Position numbers and translations under genes: made by a program. The notes below the pieces were generated by a model that was not told the DNA's origin, did no database searches, and worked only from the letters and a program-made list of their open reading frames with translations. Positions 8,174-16,335 of a DNA stretch of 64,000 bases are shown piece by piece (position 1 is the stretch's first letter; each line of letters starts with the position of its first letter). Origin of the DNA: Sphaerotilus hippei (GTDB lineage Bacteria > Pseudomonadota > Gammaproteobacteria > Burkholderiales > Burkholderiaceae_C); assembly GCF_003201595.1 (NCBI RefSeq), contig NZ_QJJS01000006.1:162071-226070 (forward strand). The letters run 5' to 3'.

Positions 8174-9540
8174 TGGGCAGCGACCCGAGCCTGGTGGTCA
8201 GCGCGGCCCAGGCCGCCTCGTCGGCCGCCCGCGTGGCGGGGGTGCACGCGAGCGAGCACCTGCTGTTCGCCACGCTGGTGCAGCTGGTGATCATCGTGCT
8301 GGGTGGCCGCCTGGGCGGGGTGCTGGCCCGGCGCCTGGGCCAGTCGGCGGCGGTGGGCGAGATCGTCATGGGCCTGCTGCTCGGACCGTCGCTGTTCGGC
8401 CTGCTGGCGCCCGAGCTGTTCGCCGCGGTGTTCCGCTCCACGCCGCCGCAGACGCTGACCATGCTCTCGCAGATCGGCCTGCTGCTGCTGATGTTCCAGA
8501 TCGGTCTGGAGTTCGACTTCGCCCACCTGGGCGAGCGCCGCAACCGCCACGTGGTGTGGTGGGTCGCCGCGGCCGGGCTGGTCGCGCCCTTCGGCCTGGG
8601 CCTGCTGTTCGCGTGGTGGCTGCCGCCGGCCTACCTGACCGAGGCGCCCCGGCTGGCGTTCGCGCTGTTCGTGGCCACCGCGTTCTCCATCACCGCGCTG
8701 CCCATCCTCGGGCGCATCCTGATGGAGTTCCGGCTGAGCCGCACGCCGCTGGGCGTCATCACGATCAGCGCCGCGGCGATCAACGACGTGGTCGGCTGGC
8801 TGCTGCTGGCGATGGTCACCGCGCTGAGCACCGCGGCCTTCTCGCTGCGCGACTTTGCCGTGGAGGTGGCGCTGGTGCTGGCCTTCGGCGCGCTGTCGTG
8901 GTGGGTGATCCGCCCGCCGCTGGAGCGTTTCGTGGCCTGGCGGCTGGGCCGGGGCGAGGCCGCGGCCGGTGGCGGCGCCGGCCCGGCGACGCTCGACCCG
9001 ACGCTGATGGGCGTGATCATCGCCGTGATCTTCCTGATGGGCATGGCCACCTTCCAGCTCGGCATCTTCGCCATCTTCGGCGGGTTCATGGCCGGCGTGC
9101 TGCTGCACCGCCAGCGCGACTTCGCGCTGGCCTGGCAGGAGCGCGTGGGCAGCTTCGTGCAGGTCTTCTTCCTGCCGATCTTCTTCACCTACACCGGCCT
9201 GCGCACCGACGTGGGGTCGCTGGGCAGCGCGTCGGCCTGGGGCTGGTGCGCGCTGCTGATCACGCTGGCCACGCTCGGCAAGTTCGGCGCCTGCTGGCTG
9301 GCCGCCCGCGTGGCCGGCCTGTCCGGCCCGGCCGCGCGGCTGGTGGGCATCCTGATGAACACCCGCGCGCTGATGGAGCTGATCATCATCAACGTCGGCT
9401 ACGACCTGGGCGTCATCGGCCGCGAGGTCTTCACGATGCTGGTGCTGATGGCGGTCTTCTCGACCCTGGTGACCACGCCGCTGCTGCGCCGCTGGCTGCC
9501 GGGGCTGCGGGGCGACGCGGTGCTGGCGGGCGCGCCCTGA
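8173..9540 (+). CDS. cation:proton antiporter (CPA2, KefB/NapA-like)
   Basis: This 455-residue membrane protein has about a dozen transmembrane segments and CPA2-type motifs: GEIVMGLLLGPSLFG in an early helix, FQIGLEFD, and AFSITALPILGRIL with AAAINDVVGW, the discontinuous ion-binding helices. No C-terminal RCK/TrkA domain is present, so it is the membrane part only. The ATG at 8173 shares its A with the FabG stop (TGATG), so it is translationally coupled to the polyene operon. CPA2 carriers exchange Na+ or K+ for protons. Why one closes a pigment operon is unclear; it could tune proton motive force for the MMPL exporter. Confidence 0.85.
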   Translation: MGSDPSLVVSAAQAASSAARVAGVHASEHLLFATLVQLVIIVLGGRLGGVLARRLGQSAAVGEIVMGLLLGPSLFGLLAPELFAAVFRSTPPQTLTMLSQIGLLLLMFQIGLEFDFAHLGERRNRHVVWWVAAAGLVAPFGLGLLFAWWLPPAYLTEAPRLAFALFVATAFSITALPILGRILMEFRLSRTPLGVITISAAAINDVVGWLLLAMVTALSTAAFSLRDFAVEVALVLAFGALSWWVIRPPLERFVAWRLGRGEAAAGGGAGPATLDPTLMGVIIAVIFLMGMATFQLGIFAIFGGFMAGVLLHRQRDFALAWQERVGSFVQVFFLPIFFTYTGLRTDVGSLGSASAWGWCALLITLATLGKFGACWLAARVAGLSGPAARLVGILMNTRALMELIIINVGYDLGVIGREVFTMLVLMAVFSTLVTTPLLRRWLPGLRGDAVLAGAP

Positions 9541-9558
9541 GGCACCGCCCCGGCCTCA

Positions 9559-10224
9559 TCAACCCCACAGGTCCAGCGGCGGATCGGCGGCGATCGCGCG
9601 CAGCAGGTCGCTGCGGCTCACCAGGCCGATCACCGCGCCCTGCTCGTCGGTGACCACCAGCGCGGGCAGGTCGCTGTCGAGCAGCGCGCTGGCGACCCGG
9701 CGCAGGTCGGTGTCGGCCGCCGCGGCGGGCACGGGGGTGTGCATCACCGCGGCCACGGGCTGGCGGGCGAGGGTGCGCAGGGCGGCCTGCGCCGTGTCGT
9801 CCAGCGGCCGCCAGGGCTCGGGCAGCAGGTCGGCCCGGCTCACCAGCCCGACCAGCCGCGCCCGGGCGTCGACCACCGGGGCCTGGCCGATGTGGTGGTC
9901 GTGCAGCAGCCGCCAGGCGTCGGGCAGCGCCAGGTCGGCGGGCACGGTCAGCACCCGGCGGGTCATGACCTGGTCGGCGCGCGACAGCGGCTGTCGCCCG
10001 GGGGCGGCCTGCTGCTGGCGGGCATAGGCGGCCAGCGCCGGGGGCAGGGCGGCGGGCGGATGCGGCTCGCCCTCGCGCAGGTCACGCGCGGGCGAGCTGT
10101 CGCCTTCGGCCTCGACCGGGCGGATGGCCGGCGTGCGGCCGGCGGCCTGCACGGGCAGGTGGTCCCGCAGCTGCTCGAGCGTGCCGGTGAACAGCCGGCC
10201 GGCGGTGCCGTAGACCATGAACAT
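9559..10224 (-). CDS. CBS-domain protein
   Basis: This 221-residue soluble protein ends with two CBS motifs (about residues 85-135 and 155-215). The signatures are VMTRRVLTVPAD, HIGQAPVVDARARLVGLVSRADLL and LPALVVTDEQGAVIGLVSRSDLL. CBS pairs bind adenine nucleotides and usually regulate a partner. The N-terminal 80 residues (MFMVYGTAGRLFTGTLEQL) match no domain I know. I chose ATG at 10224 because a GGAAGG ribosome-binding site lies about 10 nt upstream; the longer open frame overlaps the lipoprotein gene. It is last in the minus-strand pigment operon and converges on the antiporter gene 18 nt away, so it might regulate that antiporter (inference). Confidence 0.75.
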   Translation of the reverse strand: MFMVYGTAGRLFTGTLEQLRDHLPVQAAGRTPAIRPVEAEGDSSPARDLREGEPHPPAALPPALAAYARQQQAAPGRQPLSRADQVMTRRVLTVPADLALPDAWRLLHDHHIGQAPVVDARARLVGLVSRADLLPEPWRPLDDTAQAALRTLARQPVAAVMHTPVPAAAADTDLRRVASALLDSDLPALVVTDEQGAVIGLVSRSDLLRAIAADPPLDLWG

Positions 10225-10249
10225 GGGGCGAGCCTTCCGTGCGGCGGGT

Positions 10250-11224
10250 TCAGATCGGCGTGGCCGGGGCGGCCGCCCGGCCTCGCCAGGCGTCCTCGCC
10301 GACCTCGTCGGCGCTCCAGCCGCGGTTGATGTCCAGGCCGGTGAGCCGCCAGTCGTGCACCGGCAGGCCGGGGATGGGCCGCAGCAGGCGCTCGTGGAAG
10401 CGGGTGGGCCAGCGCACGCCATGGCGTTCGATGAAGCCGAAGGTATCGACCTCGGCGATGGCGCCGCGGGTCGATGCCAGGCCTTCGAGCGAGAAGCGCA
10501 CCCGGCGCATCAGCCGCTCGTGCCGGTCGATGAACAGCAGCAGCGTGTCGGCGTCGCTGCGCCCGAGCCCTGGCGCCAGGCGCACCCGCAGGCGGTCGCA
10601 CAGGCGCTCGTCGATGCGCTCCTCGCCGTCGAGCGCCAGGCCCAGGCCGTCGCGGCCCTGCAGCGCCAGCGGGCCCAGCAGGAAGAGCCGGTAGCCGTCG
10701 GCCACCAGGGCTGCGGCGTCCAGCCGGGCCGGGTCGTCGCTGGCCTGACCGTTGAAGCGGACCTGCACCGTGCCGCCCTCGGTGGCCACCAGCCCGGCGC
10801 TGCCACCGCGCCGCAGCACCTGCTTGCGGCCGCCCGGGCCGCGGTGCTGCTGGGCGATCAGGCCGGCGGCCGGCAGCAGGCGCTCCTCGGAGCGCTGCCG
10901 GAAGGCGGCATCGACCAGCTCGGGCTGCAGCGTGTCGAGCAGCAGCCCCCACTCGCCGCGGTAGCTGACGTTCAGGTCGCTGACCGCCTGCCAGCCGGCC
11001 AGGCCGTGGGCCCGGGCGCTGTCGAGCAGCAGCTCGGCGGCCTCGGGATCGGCGCTGGCACCGGCCGGCAGTGCGGGCAGCGGCTGCAGCGCCGGCAGCG
11101 CGCAGCCGCCCAGTCCGGCGGCGACCAGCGCCGCCAGGCCTCCCAGCGCCCGGCGGCGCCCGCCCGGGGCGTGGGTGTCGGCGTGCCGGTGGCGGGGCGT
11201 TCGGGGCGGTGGCGTCGGGTGCAT
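10250..11224 (-). CDS. lipoprotein of unknown function in the pigment locus
   Basis: This 324-residue protein has an Arg-rich start, a hydrophobic stretch and a lipobox-like LGGC at about residues 37-40, so it is probably a lipidated outer-membrane or periplasmic protein. The rest (GEWGLLLDTLQPELVDAAFRQR, LLLFIDRHERLMRRVRFSL, TFGFIERHGVRWPTRFHERLL) suggests a long beta-rich fold like LolA/LppX lipid carriers, but I cannot assign a family. Aryl-polyene clusters often include a lipoprotein of unknown role. It lies 108 nt after the glycosyltransferase and 25 nt before the CBS gene. ATG 11224 was preferred over an upstream TTG; neither has a strong ribosome-binding site. Confidence 0.65.
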   Translation of the reverse strand: MHPTPPPRTPRHRHADTHAPGGRRRALGGLAALVAAGLGGCALPALQPLPALPAGASADPEAAELLLDSARAHGLAGWQAVSDLNVSYRGEWGLLLDTLQPELVDAAFRQRSEERLLPAAGLIAQQHRGPGGRKQVLRRGGSAGLVATEGGTVQVRFNGQASDDPARLDAAALVADGYRLFLLGPLALQGRDGLGLALDGEERIDERLCDRLRVRLAPGLGRSDADTLLLFIDRHERLMRRVRFSLEGLASTRGAIAEVDTFGFIERHGVRWPTRFHERLLRPIPGLPVHDWRLTGLDINRGWSADEVGEDAWRGRAAAPATPI

Positions 11225-11332
11225 GTCGGGCCCAGGCAACAGGATGCACCGCAGTGTGCCTGCTCGGCACGCGGGTGCACAGCGGTCGGGCCTGCCCGCC
11301 GGGTGCAGCCCGTCACGGCCGCTGGCGCGGCT

Positions 11333-12133
11333 TCAGCGGCGGCGCAGGTACTGGAACGGCGGCGCGCCGGTGAGGCGGCGCAGCAGCAGCAGCGGCAGGC
11401 GCAGCACGAACTCCAGCATCAGCCGGGTGTGCATCCACGTCAGCAGCAGGTTGTCGCGGCCGTACTGGAAATGCGAGACCCCGCCTTCTTCCGGTCGCAG
11501 GTACTTCACCGGCGCGGGCAGGTTCAGCGGGGCCACGCCACGCCAGGCCAGGCGCACGACGGCTTCGGTGTCGAAGTCGAAGCGGCGCATCCAGGGCTGG
11601 CCCTTCATCACCGCGACCAGCGCGTCGATCGGATAGACCCGGAAGCCGTAGAGCGAGTCGTGGATGCCCGCGCCCAGCGTCTCGAGGTTGGTCCAGCCGT
11701 TGGAGATGCGCCGCCCGCGCACCCGCAGCAGCGGGGCCGAGGCGTCGAACACCGGCTCGCCCAGCACCATCGCCCCGGGGTGGTCCAGCGAGGTCCGCAT
11801 GAACTGCGGGATCAGGTCGACCGGGTGCTGGCCGTCGGAGTCCAGGGTCAGCGCGTGCGTGCCCCCTTCCAGGCGCACGGCCTCCAGGCCGGTCAGCACG
11901 GCCGAACCCTTGCCGCGGTTCTCCGGCAGCACCAGCACCCGCAGCAGCGGATCGTCGGCAGCCATGGCCTGCAGGCCCTCGTCGGTGCCGTCGGTCGAGC
12001 CGTCGACGATCACCCAGACCGGCGCCCACTGCGCCCGCGCGGCGCGCACGGTCTCGTAGACCTTCGGGCCGGTGTTGTAGCTCGGGATGATGACCGCGTG
12101 GGTCGGGTGGGCGGTGGTGGGGCGGGCGGTCAC
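11333..12133 (-). CDS. family 2 glycosyltransferase
   Basis: This 266-residue GT-A enzyme has IIPSYNTG at the N-terminus, the nucleotide-sugar motif VDGSTDGTDEG and the DxD-type metal site ALTLDSDGQHP. The length and pattern resemble dolichyl-phosphate mannose synthase-like GT2 proteins. A basic hydrophobic tail (LEFVLRLPLLLLRRL) may attach it to the inner membrane. The GTG start at 12133 overlaps the acyltransferase TGA (GTGA); the long upstream extension is the acyltransferase gene in another frame. In this locus it most likely glycosylates the polyene lipid or its carrier. Sugar specificity cannot be read from sequence. Confidence 0.85.
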   Translation of the reverse strand: MTARPTTAHPTHAVIIPSYNTGPKVYETVRAARAQWAPVWVIVDGSTDGTDEGLQAMAADDPLLRVLVLPENRGKGSAVLTGLEAVRLEGGTHALTLDSDGQHPVDLIPQFMRTSLDHPGAMVLGEPVFDASAPLLRVRGRRISNGWTNLETLGAGIHDSLYGFRVYPIDALVAVMKGQPWMRRFDFDTEAVVRLAWRGVAPLNLPAPVKYLRPEEGGVSHFQYGRDNLLLTWMHTRLMLEFVLRLPLLLLRRLTGAPPFQYLRRR

Positions 12134-12900
12134 GGCGTGGGCTCCGGGTCGGGGGACGCGGGCCGGGCGGGCGACCCCAGTTCGTCGCGGAAATAGGCTT
12201 CCAGCTCGGCCAGCGCGGCCGCATGGTCGGTGCGTGGCGCAAAACGCCGGCCGGGCCGCAGGTGGAAGACGATGGGGATGGGAGGCAGGCGCCACAGCGG
12301 CCAGCCCTTGCCGAGGTAGGGCGAGTCGGTCTCGATCAGCACCGTCTGGATCGGCACCTGCGCCTTGTCGGCGATGCTGGTGATGCCCGGCAGGAAGGGG
12401 TTGAGGCGCCCGCCGACGCTGCGGGTGCCCTCGGGAAACAGCACCAGCTGGCCGCCTTCGCTCAGGCTGCGCACCGAGGCCCGGATCATCGTGCGGGGCG
12501 AGTCGTTGCAGATGTAGCGCGCCAGCCGGGCGCCGGCGCCCAGGAAGACGTTGCGCATCAGCGAGGCCTTCATGATGCACACGCTGCGGGGCAGCCGCGC
12601 GACGATGGCCAGCGCGTCGAGCATGCTGGGGTGGTTGGCCGCGATGATCAGCCCGCCGGGTTCATCCCGCAGCACGTCGAGCGCGTCCGCCTCGATGCGC
12701 ATCAGGCCGCTGGCGCGGGCCGTGGCCCAGTAGAGCCGGTAGCCGTAGGCGATGCCGGCCCGGCCGATCCGGCCGGCGCGCCGCTCCGGCAGCAGCGGCT
12801 GCAGCACGAAGGCGACCAGGTTCCACGCCAGCGACAGCACGCCCAGCCACAGCAGCATGAAGGCGAGCCAGGGCCACAGCAGGACACGCAGCCGCCTCAT
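12130..12900 (-). CDS. lysophospholipid acyltransferase family protein (PlsC-like)
   Basis: This 256-residue membrane acyltransferase has an N-terminal transmembrane helix (about residues 6-35), the catalytic HX4D motif in ANHPSMLDA and the glycerolipid-binding FPEGTRSVGG motif. PlsC-like enzymes transfer acyl chains from acyl-ACP or acyl-CoA to a lyso-lipid. Xanthomonadin and aryl-polyene loci carry one that probably esterifies the polyenoic acid to a glycerol- or sugar-based carrier. It overlaps both neighbours by 4 nt (ATGA with the MipA/OmpV stop, GTGA with the glycosyltransferase). Confidence 0.87.
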   Translation of the reverse strand: MRRLRVLLWPWLAFMLLWLGVLSLAWNLVAFVLQPLLPERRAGRIGRAGIAYGYRLYWATARASGLMRIEADALDVLRDEPGGLIIAANHPSMLDALAIVARLPRSVCIMKASLMRNVFLGAGARLARYICNDSPRTMIRASVRSLSEGGQLVLFPEGTRSVGGRLNPFLPGITSIADKAQVPIQTVLIETDSPYLGKGWPLWRLPPIPIVFHLRPGRRFAPRTDHAAALAELEAYFRDELGSPARPASPDPEPTP

Positions 12901-13904
12901 CGTTCGTCGACCAGCACCTGGTCCTGCGACGACGCGAGCACCCACGCCAGGCCGATGCCGGCCGACCAGTTGCGGGTGCGCTGCACCAGCGGGCTGTCGG
13001 CGAACACCGCGCCCTGCAGCTGGTCGTGGCGCACGTAGGTGCCGACCCAGAACCGGTCGAAGCGCCGCGACGCCGAGGCGATCGCGTGCCAGCCGGCATA
13101 ACCCGAGCGGGCCTCGTAGGCGGGCCGCCCGGCGGTCGCCTCGCTGGCGCGCACGCCGTAGTAGTGCTCGTGGTAGCGCCGCGAGCCGAACACCGGCCCG
13201 GCCAGCAGGCCGACGTTCCAGCCGGCGAGCTGGTGCAGGTCGAGGTTGAGCTTGGGGGTCGAGATCAGTCCGATCGAGCGCAGCGGCGACTGCAGCGCGA
13301 TCGCCGCACGCACCGGCAGGCGCAGCTCGAGCGTGTTGCGGTTGTCCGCCGAGCGCCACAGCATCAGGTTGACGTTGGGGCCGACCTCGAAGGTCGACGG
13401 CAGGTCGGCCATGCCCTCGCGCACGCCGCCGGCCTGGTTGCGCACCGGCACCGAGCCGCTCAGGCTGAGGTCGATCTCCAGGCGCTGGTTCTCGACCAGC
13501 ACCGCCCGCGCGCCGCCCCGGTCGGCCCGCAGGAAACGGCCGCGGTAGACCACGTAGGGCAGCGGCACCACGTAGGTCTGGCTGTGGGCCGCGCCGCGGT
13601 AGTCGGGCCAGTTCAGTGCCCCCAGGCCCAGGCCGATCTCCCACAGCGGGCGCGCGACCCGGCGGTCGACCTTCAGCGGGGCGGGCGCGGCCGCGGGCAT
13701 GGCCGGCGGGGTGTCGGCCCCCGTCGTGCCGGGGTCGGCCTGCGCCACGGCGGCAACGGGCGCCCCGGGGGTCACGGGCGTCACGGTGTCGACCTGGGCC
13801 GCGCAGGGCAGGGCGGCGAGGGCGAGCAGCCAGCAGGCGGCACCTCCGGCGAGGGCTCCCGGGGCCGGACTCGAGGGCAGCGGCAGGCGCGGGATGGGCT
13901 TCAT
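12897..13904 (-). CDS. MipA/OmpV-family outer-membrane protein
   Basis: This 335-residue protein has a signal peptide ending near AALPCAAQ (about residue 36), a Pro/Ala/Thr-rich linker to about residue 78, and then the MipA/OmpV pattern starting WEIGLGLGALNWPDYRGAAHSQTYVVPLPYVVYRGRF. Amphipathic beta strands follow (PTFEVG-like segment, YYGV, FWVGTYVRHDQLQGAVFADSPLV). It should form a beta-barrel in the outer membrane. Its place inside a 4-nt-overlapped pigment operon suggests a role in depositing or displaying the polyene lipid, which is inference. The ATG at 13904 overlaps the chorismatase stop. Confidence 0.82.
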   Translation of the reverse strand: MKPIPRLPLPSSPAPGALAGGAACWLLALAALPCAAQVDTVTPVTPGAPVAAVAQADPGTTGADTPPAMPAAAPAPLKVDRRVARPLWEIGLGLGALNWPDYRGAAHSQTYVVPLPYVVYRGRFLRADRGGARAVLVENQRLEIDLSLSGSVPVRNQAGGVREGMADLPSTFEVGPNVNLMLWRSADNRNTLELRLPVRAAIALQSPLRSIGLISTPKLNLDLHQLAGWNVGLLAGPVFGSRRYHEHYYGVRASEATAGRPAYEARSGYAGWHAIASASRRFDRFWVGTYVRHDQLQGAVFADSPLVQRTRNWSAGIGLAWVLASSQDQVLVDER

Positions 13905-14995
13905 GCGGGCGTGGGGATGGACATCGGGGAACAGGCCTGCAGGCTGTGCGCCTCGATCTCGACCAGCAGATCGGCGCGGCACACGTCGGCCAGCAGGAAG
14001 AGGGCCCCGCGCAGCGCGGGGCTGTCGGCGCCGAGGCGATCGGCCAGCACCCGCTGCACCACGGGCAGGTCGCGGGCGTGGCGCAGGTAGACCGTCAGCA
14101 CCAGCGTGTCCAGGCCGTGCCGGGCCCGGGCGGCCGGCGCGGCGGCGCCGAGCACCGCCTCCAGGTTGTCCAGGGTCTCGCCGGTCTGGCGTTCGACGTC
14201 CCCGGCGTGCCGCGTCAGGTGGCCGACGATGCTGGCGGTGCCGGAGATGACCAGCAGCTCGCGCCCGCCACCGGCGTCGGCCAGGGCGGCCCGCGAGAAG
14301 GTCGGCGCGCGCGGGCCGTAGTCGCCGGGGTAGTGGTAGGCGCTGGTCTGGCGCGGGTTCTCGACCACGCGGCTGGCCACCGGTCCGGCCAGCAGCCAGA
14401 CCGTCAGCGGCCCGCGGTGCGTGCCCAGCGCGCAGGCCGCCGGGGCGCCGGCGAACGCGCTCTGGCCGGCGTCCAGGAACGCATCCTGGCGGCCGATGTT
14501 GAACAGCCGGTAGCGCTCCAGCCCGTGCAGCGGGTCCGTGCCGTTGATGTCGGCCAGGTAGTTCCAGACCTTCACGACGTGCAGCGCCCGGCCGAGCCGG
14601 TCGGCCTGCTGCCGCAGCAGCGTGAACAGGTCGCCGTAGAGCCGCCGGGCGGCCTCCTGCAGGCCGCCGTCGACCTGGCGCTCGTCGATCACCGCGCGCA
14701 CCCACAGCCAGCAGCCGTCGCTGCGCCACGAGGTGCAGCCGTGGCGGCCGGCCTGCAACGCCGCGGCCGTGTCGCTGCACCAGCGTTCGGTCACTTCAGC
14801 GGCGGGCTGCAGCAGCGCGGGCTGCGCCACCGTGCCGGGTTCGGTCGGGCCGAACACCCGCAGGTCGAGCGCAGTGTGCGCGCCGGTGGTGTCCGCCGGG
14901 GCCTGCCGGTGGTGCTGCAGCGGGGTCAGGATCGGCCCGCGGGCGGGCGCTGCGGGTGCGGCGCCCGAAGGGTCGGGGCAAGGGCGAAGGCTCAC
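13901..14995 (-). CDS. chorismatase (XanB2/FkbO-like hydroxybenzoate-forming enzyme)
   Basis: This 364-residue protein matches the chorismatase family by pattern: VVKVWNYLADINGTDPLHGLERYRLFNIGRQDAF, YHYPGDYGPRAPTFSRA and a RidA-like C-terminal half with LLVISGTASIVGH and LVLTVYLRHARDLPVVQ. XanB2 of Xanthomonas converts chorismate to 3- and 4-hydroxybenzoate, and the former is the aryl head of xanthomonadin. Whether this enzyme gives 3-HBA, 4-HBA or a dihydroxy acid cannot be decided by eye. The GTG start at 14995 overlaps the halogenase stop (GTGA). Older annotations call the family pteridine-dependent deoxygenase-like. Confidence 0.8.
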   Translation of the reverse strand: MSLRPCPDPSGAAPAAPARGPILTPLQHHRQAPADTTGAHTALDLRVFGPTEPGTVAQPALLQPAAEVTERWCSDTAAALQAGRHGCTSWRSDGCWLWVRAVIDERQVDGGLQEAARRLYGDLFTLLRQQADRLGRALHVVKVWNYLADINGTDPLHGLERYRLFNIGRQDAFLDAGQSAFAGAPAACALGTHRGPLTVWLLAGPVASRVVENPRQTSAYHYPGDYGPRAPTFSRAALADAGGGRELLVISGTASIVGHLTRHAGDVERQTGETLDNLEAVLGAAAPAARARHGLDTLVLTVYLRHARDLPVVQRVLADRLGADSPALRGALFLLADVCRADLLVEIEAHSLQACSPMSIPTPA

Positions 14996-16335
14996 GCGGC
15001 AGGCGCTCCCACGTCACGGATGTTGAGGCGGCGCTGCTTCCAGGCCCGCCAGGTGCGGCCCGGGTGGCGCAGCGACACCAGGTAGTAGATCGTCTTGAAG
15101 GCCCGCAGCGACCACCCGATCGGGCTGTGGCCGTAGATGTCGCCGGCCAGCACCGACAGCAGCGCCTCCTTGACCCGCAGCGGGTTGCGCGGGTACATGA
15201 AGAACTCGCGCATCGTCGGGTTGGTGACCCGGAAGATGAACCACGAGAACTCGCGCGGCCCGTGGCGCATCATCTTCTCGTAGCCGCGCCGCGCGGCCGC
15301 GGCCCGCCGTGGCTGGTCCAGCGTCGCGTCGATCACGTCGACGCCGGCGAACGCGCTCTTCATCGCCAGGTAGACGCCCGAGGAGAACACCGGATCGATG
15401 AACGCGAACGCGTCGCCCAGCATCAGGTAGCGCTCGCCGGCGCAGTGCTCGCTGACGTAGGCGTAGTTGCCGGTGGCGTGCACCTGGTCGTCCACCAGGG
15501 TCGCGTCCTTCAGGCGATCGGCCAGCTCGGGCGACATCGCGATGGTGTCGTGGAAGAACTCGACCAGCGGCTTGCGGCGCGACTTCAGGTAGTGGGGCCA
15601 GCACACCGCGCCCACGCTGGTGCTGCCGTCGGCCAGCGGGATGAACCAGAACCAGCCGTGCGGGAACCAGAGGATGGTGATGTTGCCTTCCTGGCGCCCA
15701 TCGAGGCGGCGCGCGCCGGTGAAGTGGCCGAACAGCGCCGAGCTGTTGTGGCGCGGGTGCTTGTGCTTGATGCGCAACTGGTTGGCCAGCAGCGTGTCGC
15801 GCCCGCTGGCGTCGACCACGAAGCGGGTGCGCCACTGCTGGCGGCTGCCGTCGTCGAGCTCGACGCTGACGTCGGCGCCGTCGGCGTCGAACTTCACCTC
15901 GCGGGCGCGGTGGCCCTCGAGCGTGCGCGCGCCCTCGCGCCCGGCGTGGCGGAACAGCAGCTCGTCCATGTCGGCGCGGCGCACCTGCCAGGCATAGGGC
16001 TGGCTCTTGTCCCAGGCGTCGCCGAACTCGAGCAGGCTGCGGTGCTCGTGGTGGGGCGAGACGAACTCGACGCCCCACTTGGGCATGCCGATGCGCTCCA
16101 GGTCCTCGCGCAGGCCCAGCTCGTCGAACAGCGGCACGTTGGCCGGCAGCAGCGACTCGCCGATGTGGAAGCGCGGGTGGTGTTCCCGCTCCAGCACCAC
16201 CACGTCACGGCCCCGGCGCGCGAGCAGCGTCGCCAGCGTCGAGCCCGCGGGGCCGCCCCCGATGATCAGGACGTCGCAGTGGTGGCCGCGGGGGGCCGGC
16301 GCGGGATCGTGGGGCGCCGAGTTGGGGACGGACAT
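14992..16335 (-). CDS. flavin-dependent halogenase-like FAD monooxygenase
   Basis: This 447-residue protein has the FAD-binding GGGPAG motif (residues 26-31), FHIGESLLPANVP, the second FAD motif YLMLGDAFAFIDPVFSSGVYLAM, and a WxWxIP motif (Trp228-Phe-Trp230-Phe-Ile-Pro), the hallmark separating halogenases from plain flavin hydroxylases. Xanthomonadins are brominated aryl polyenes and their locus has such an enzyme, so halogenation of the aryl or polyene moiety is the favoured role. A reductase partner is not in the window. ATG 16335 has an AGGAGC ribosome-binding site about 10 nt upstream; an upstream in-frame Met is less likely. It is first in the minus-strand pigment operon. Confidence 0.8.
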   Translation of the reverse strand: MSVPNSAPHDPAPAPRGHHCDVLIIGGGPAGSTLATLLARRGRDVVVLEREHHPRFHIGESLLPANVPLFDELGLREDLERIGMPKWGVEFVSPHHEHRSLLEFGDAWDKSQPYAWQVRRADMDELLFRHAGREGARTLEGHRAREVKFDADGADVSVELDDGSRQQWRTRFVVDASGRDTLLANQLRIKHKHPRHNSSALFGHFTGARRLDGRQEGNITILWFPHGWFWFIPLADGSTSVGAVCWPHYLKSRRKPLVEFFHDTIAMSPELADRLKDATLVDDQVHATGNYAYVSEHCAGERYLMLGDAFAFIDPVFSSGVYLAMKSAFAGVDVIDATLDQPRRAAAARRGYEKMMRHGPREFSWFIFRVTNPTMREFFMYPRNPLRVKEALLSVLAGDIYGHSPIGWSLRAFKTIYYLVSLRHPGRTWRAWKQRRLNIRDVGAPAA

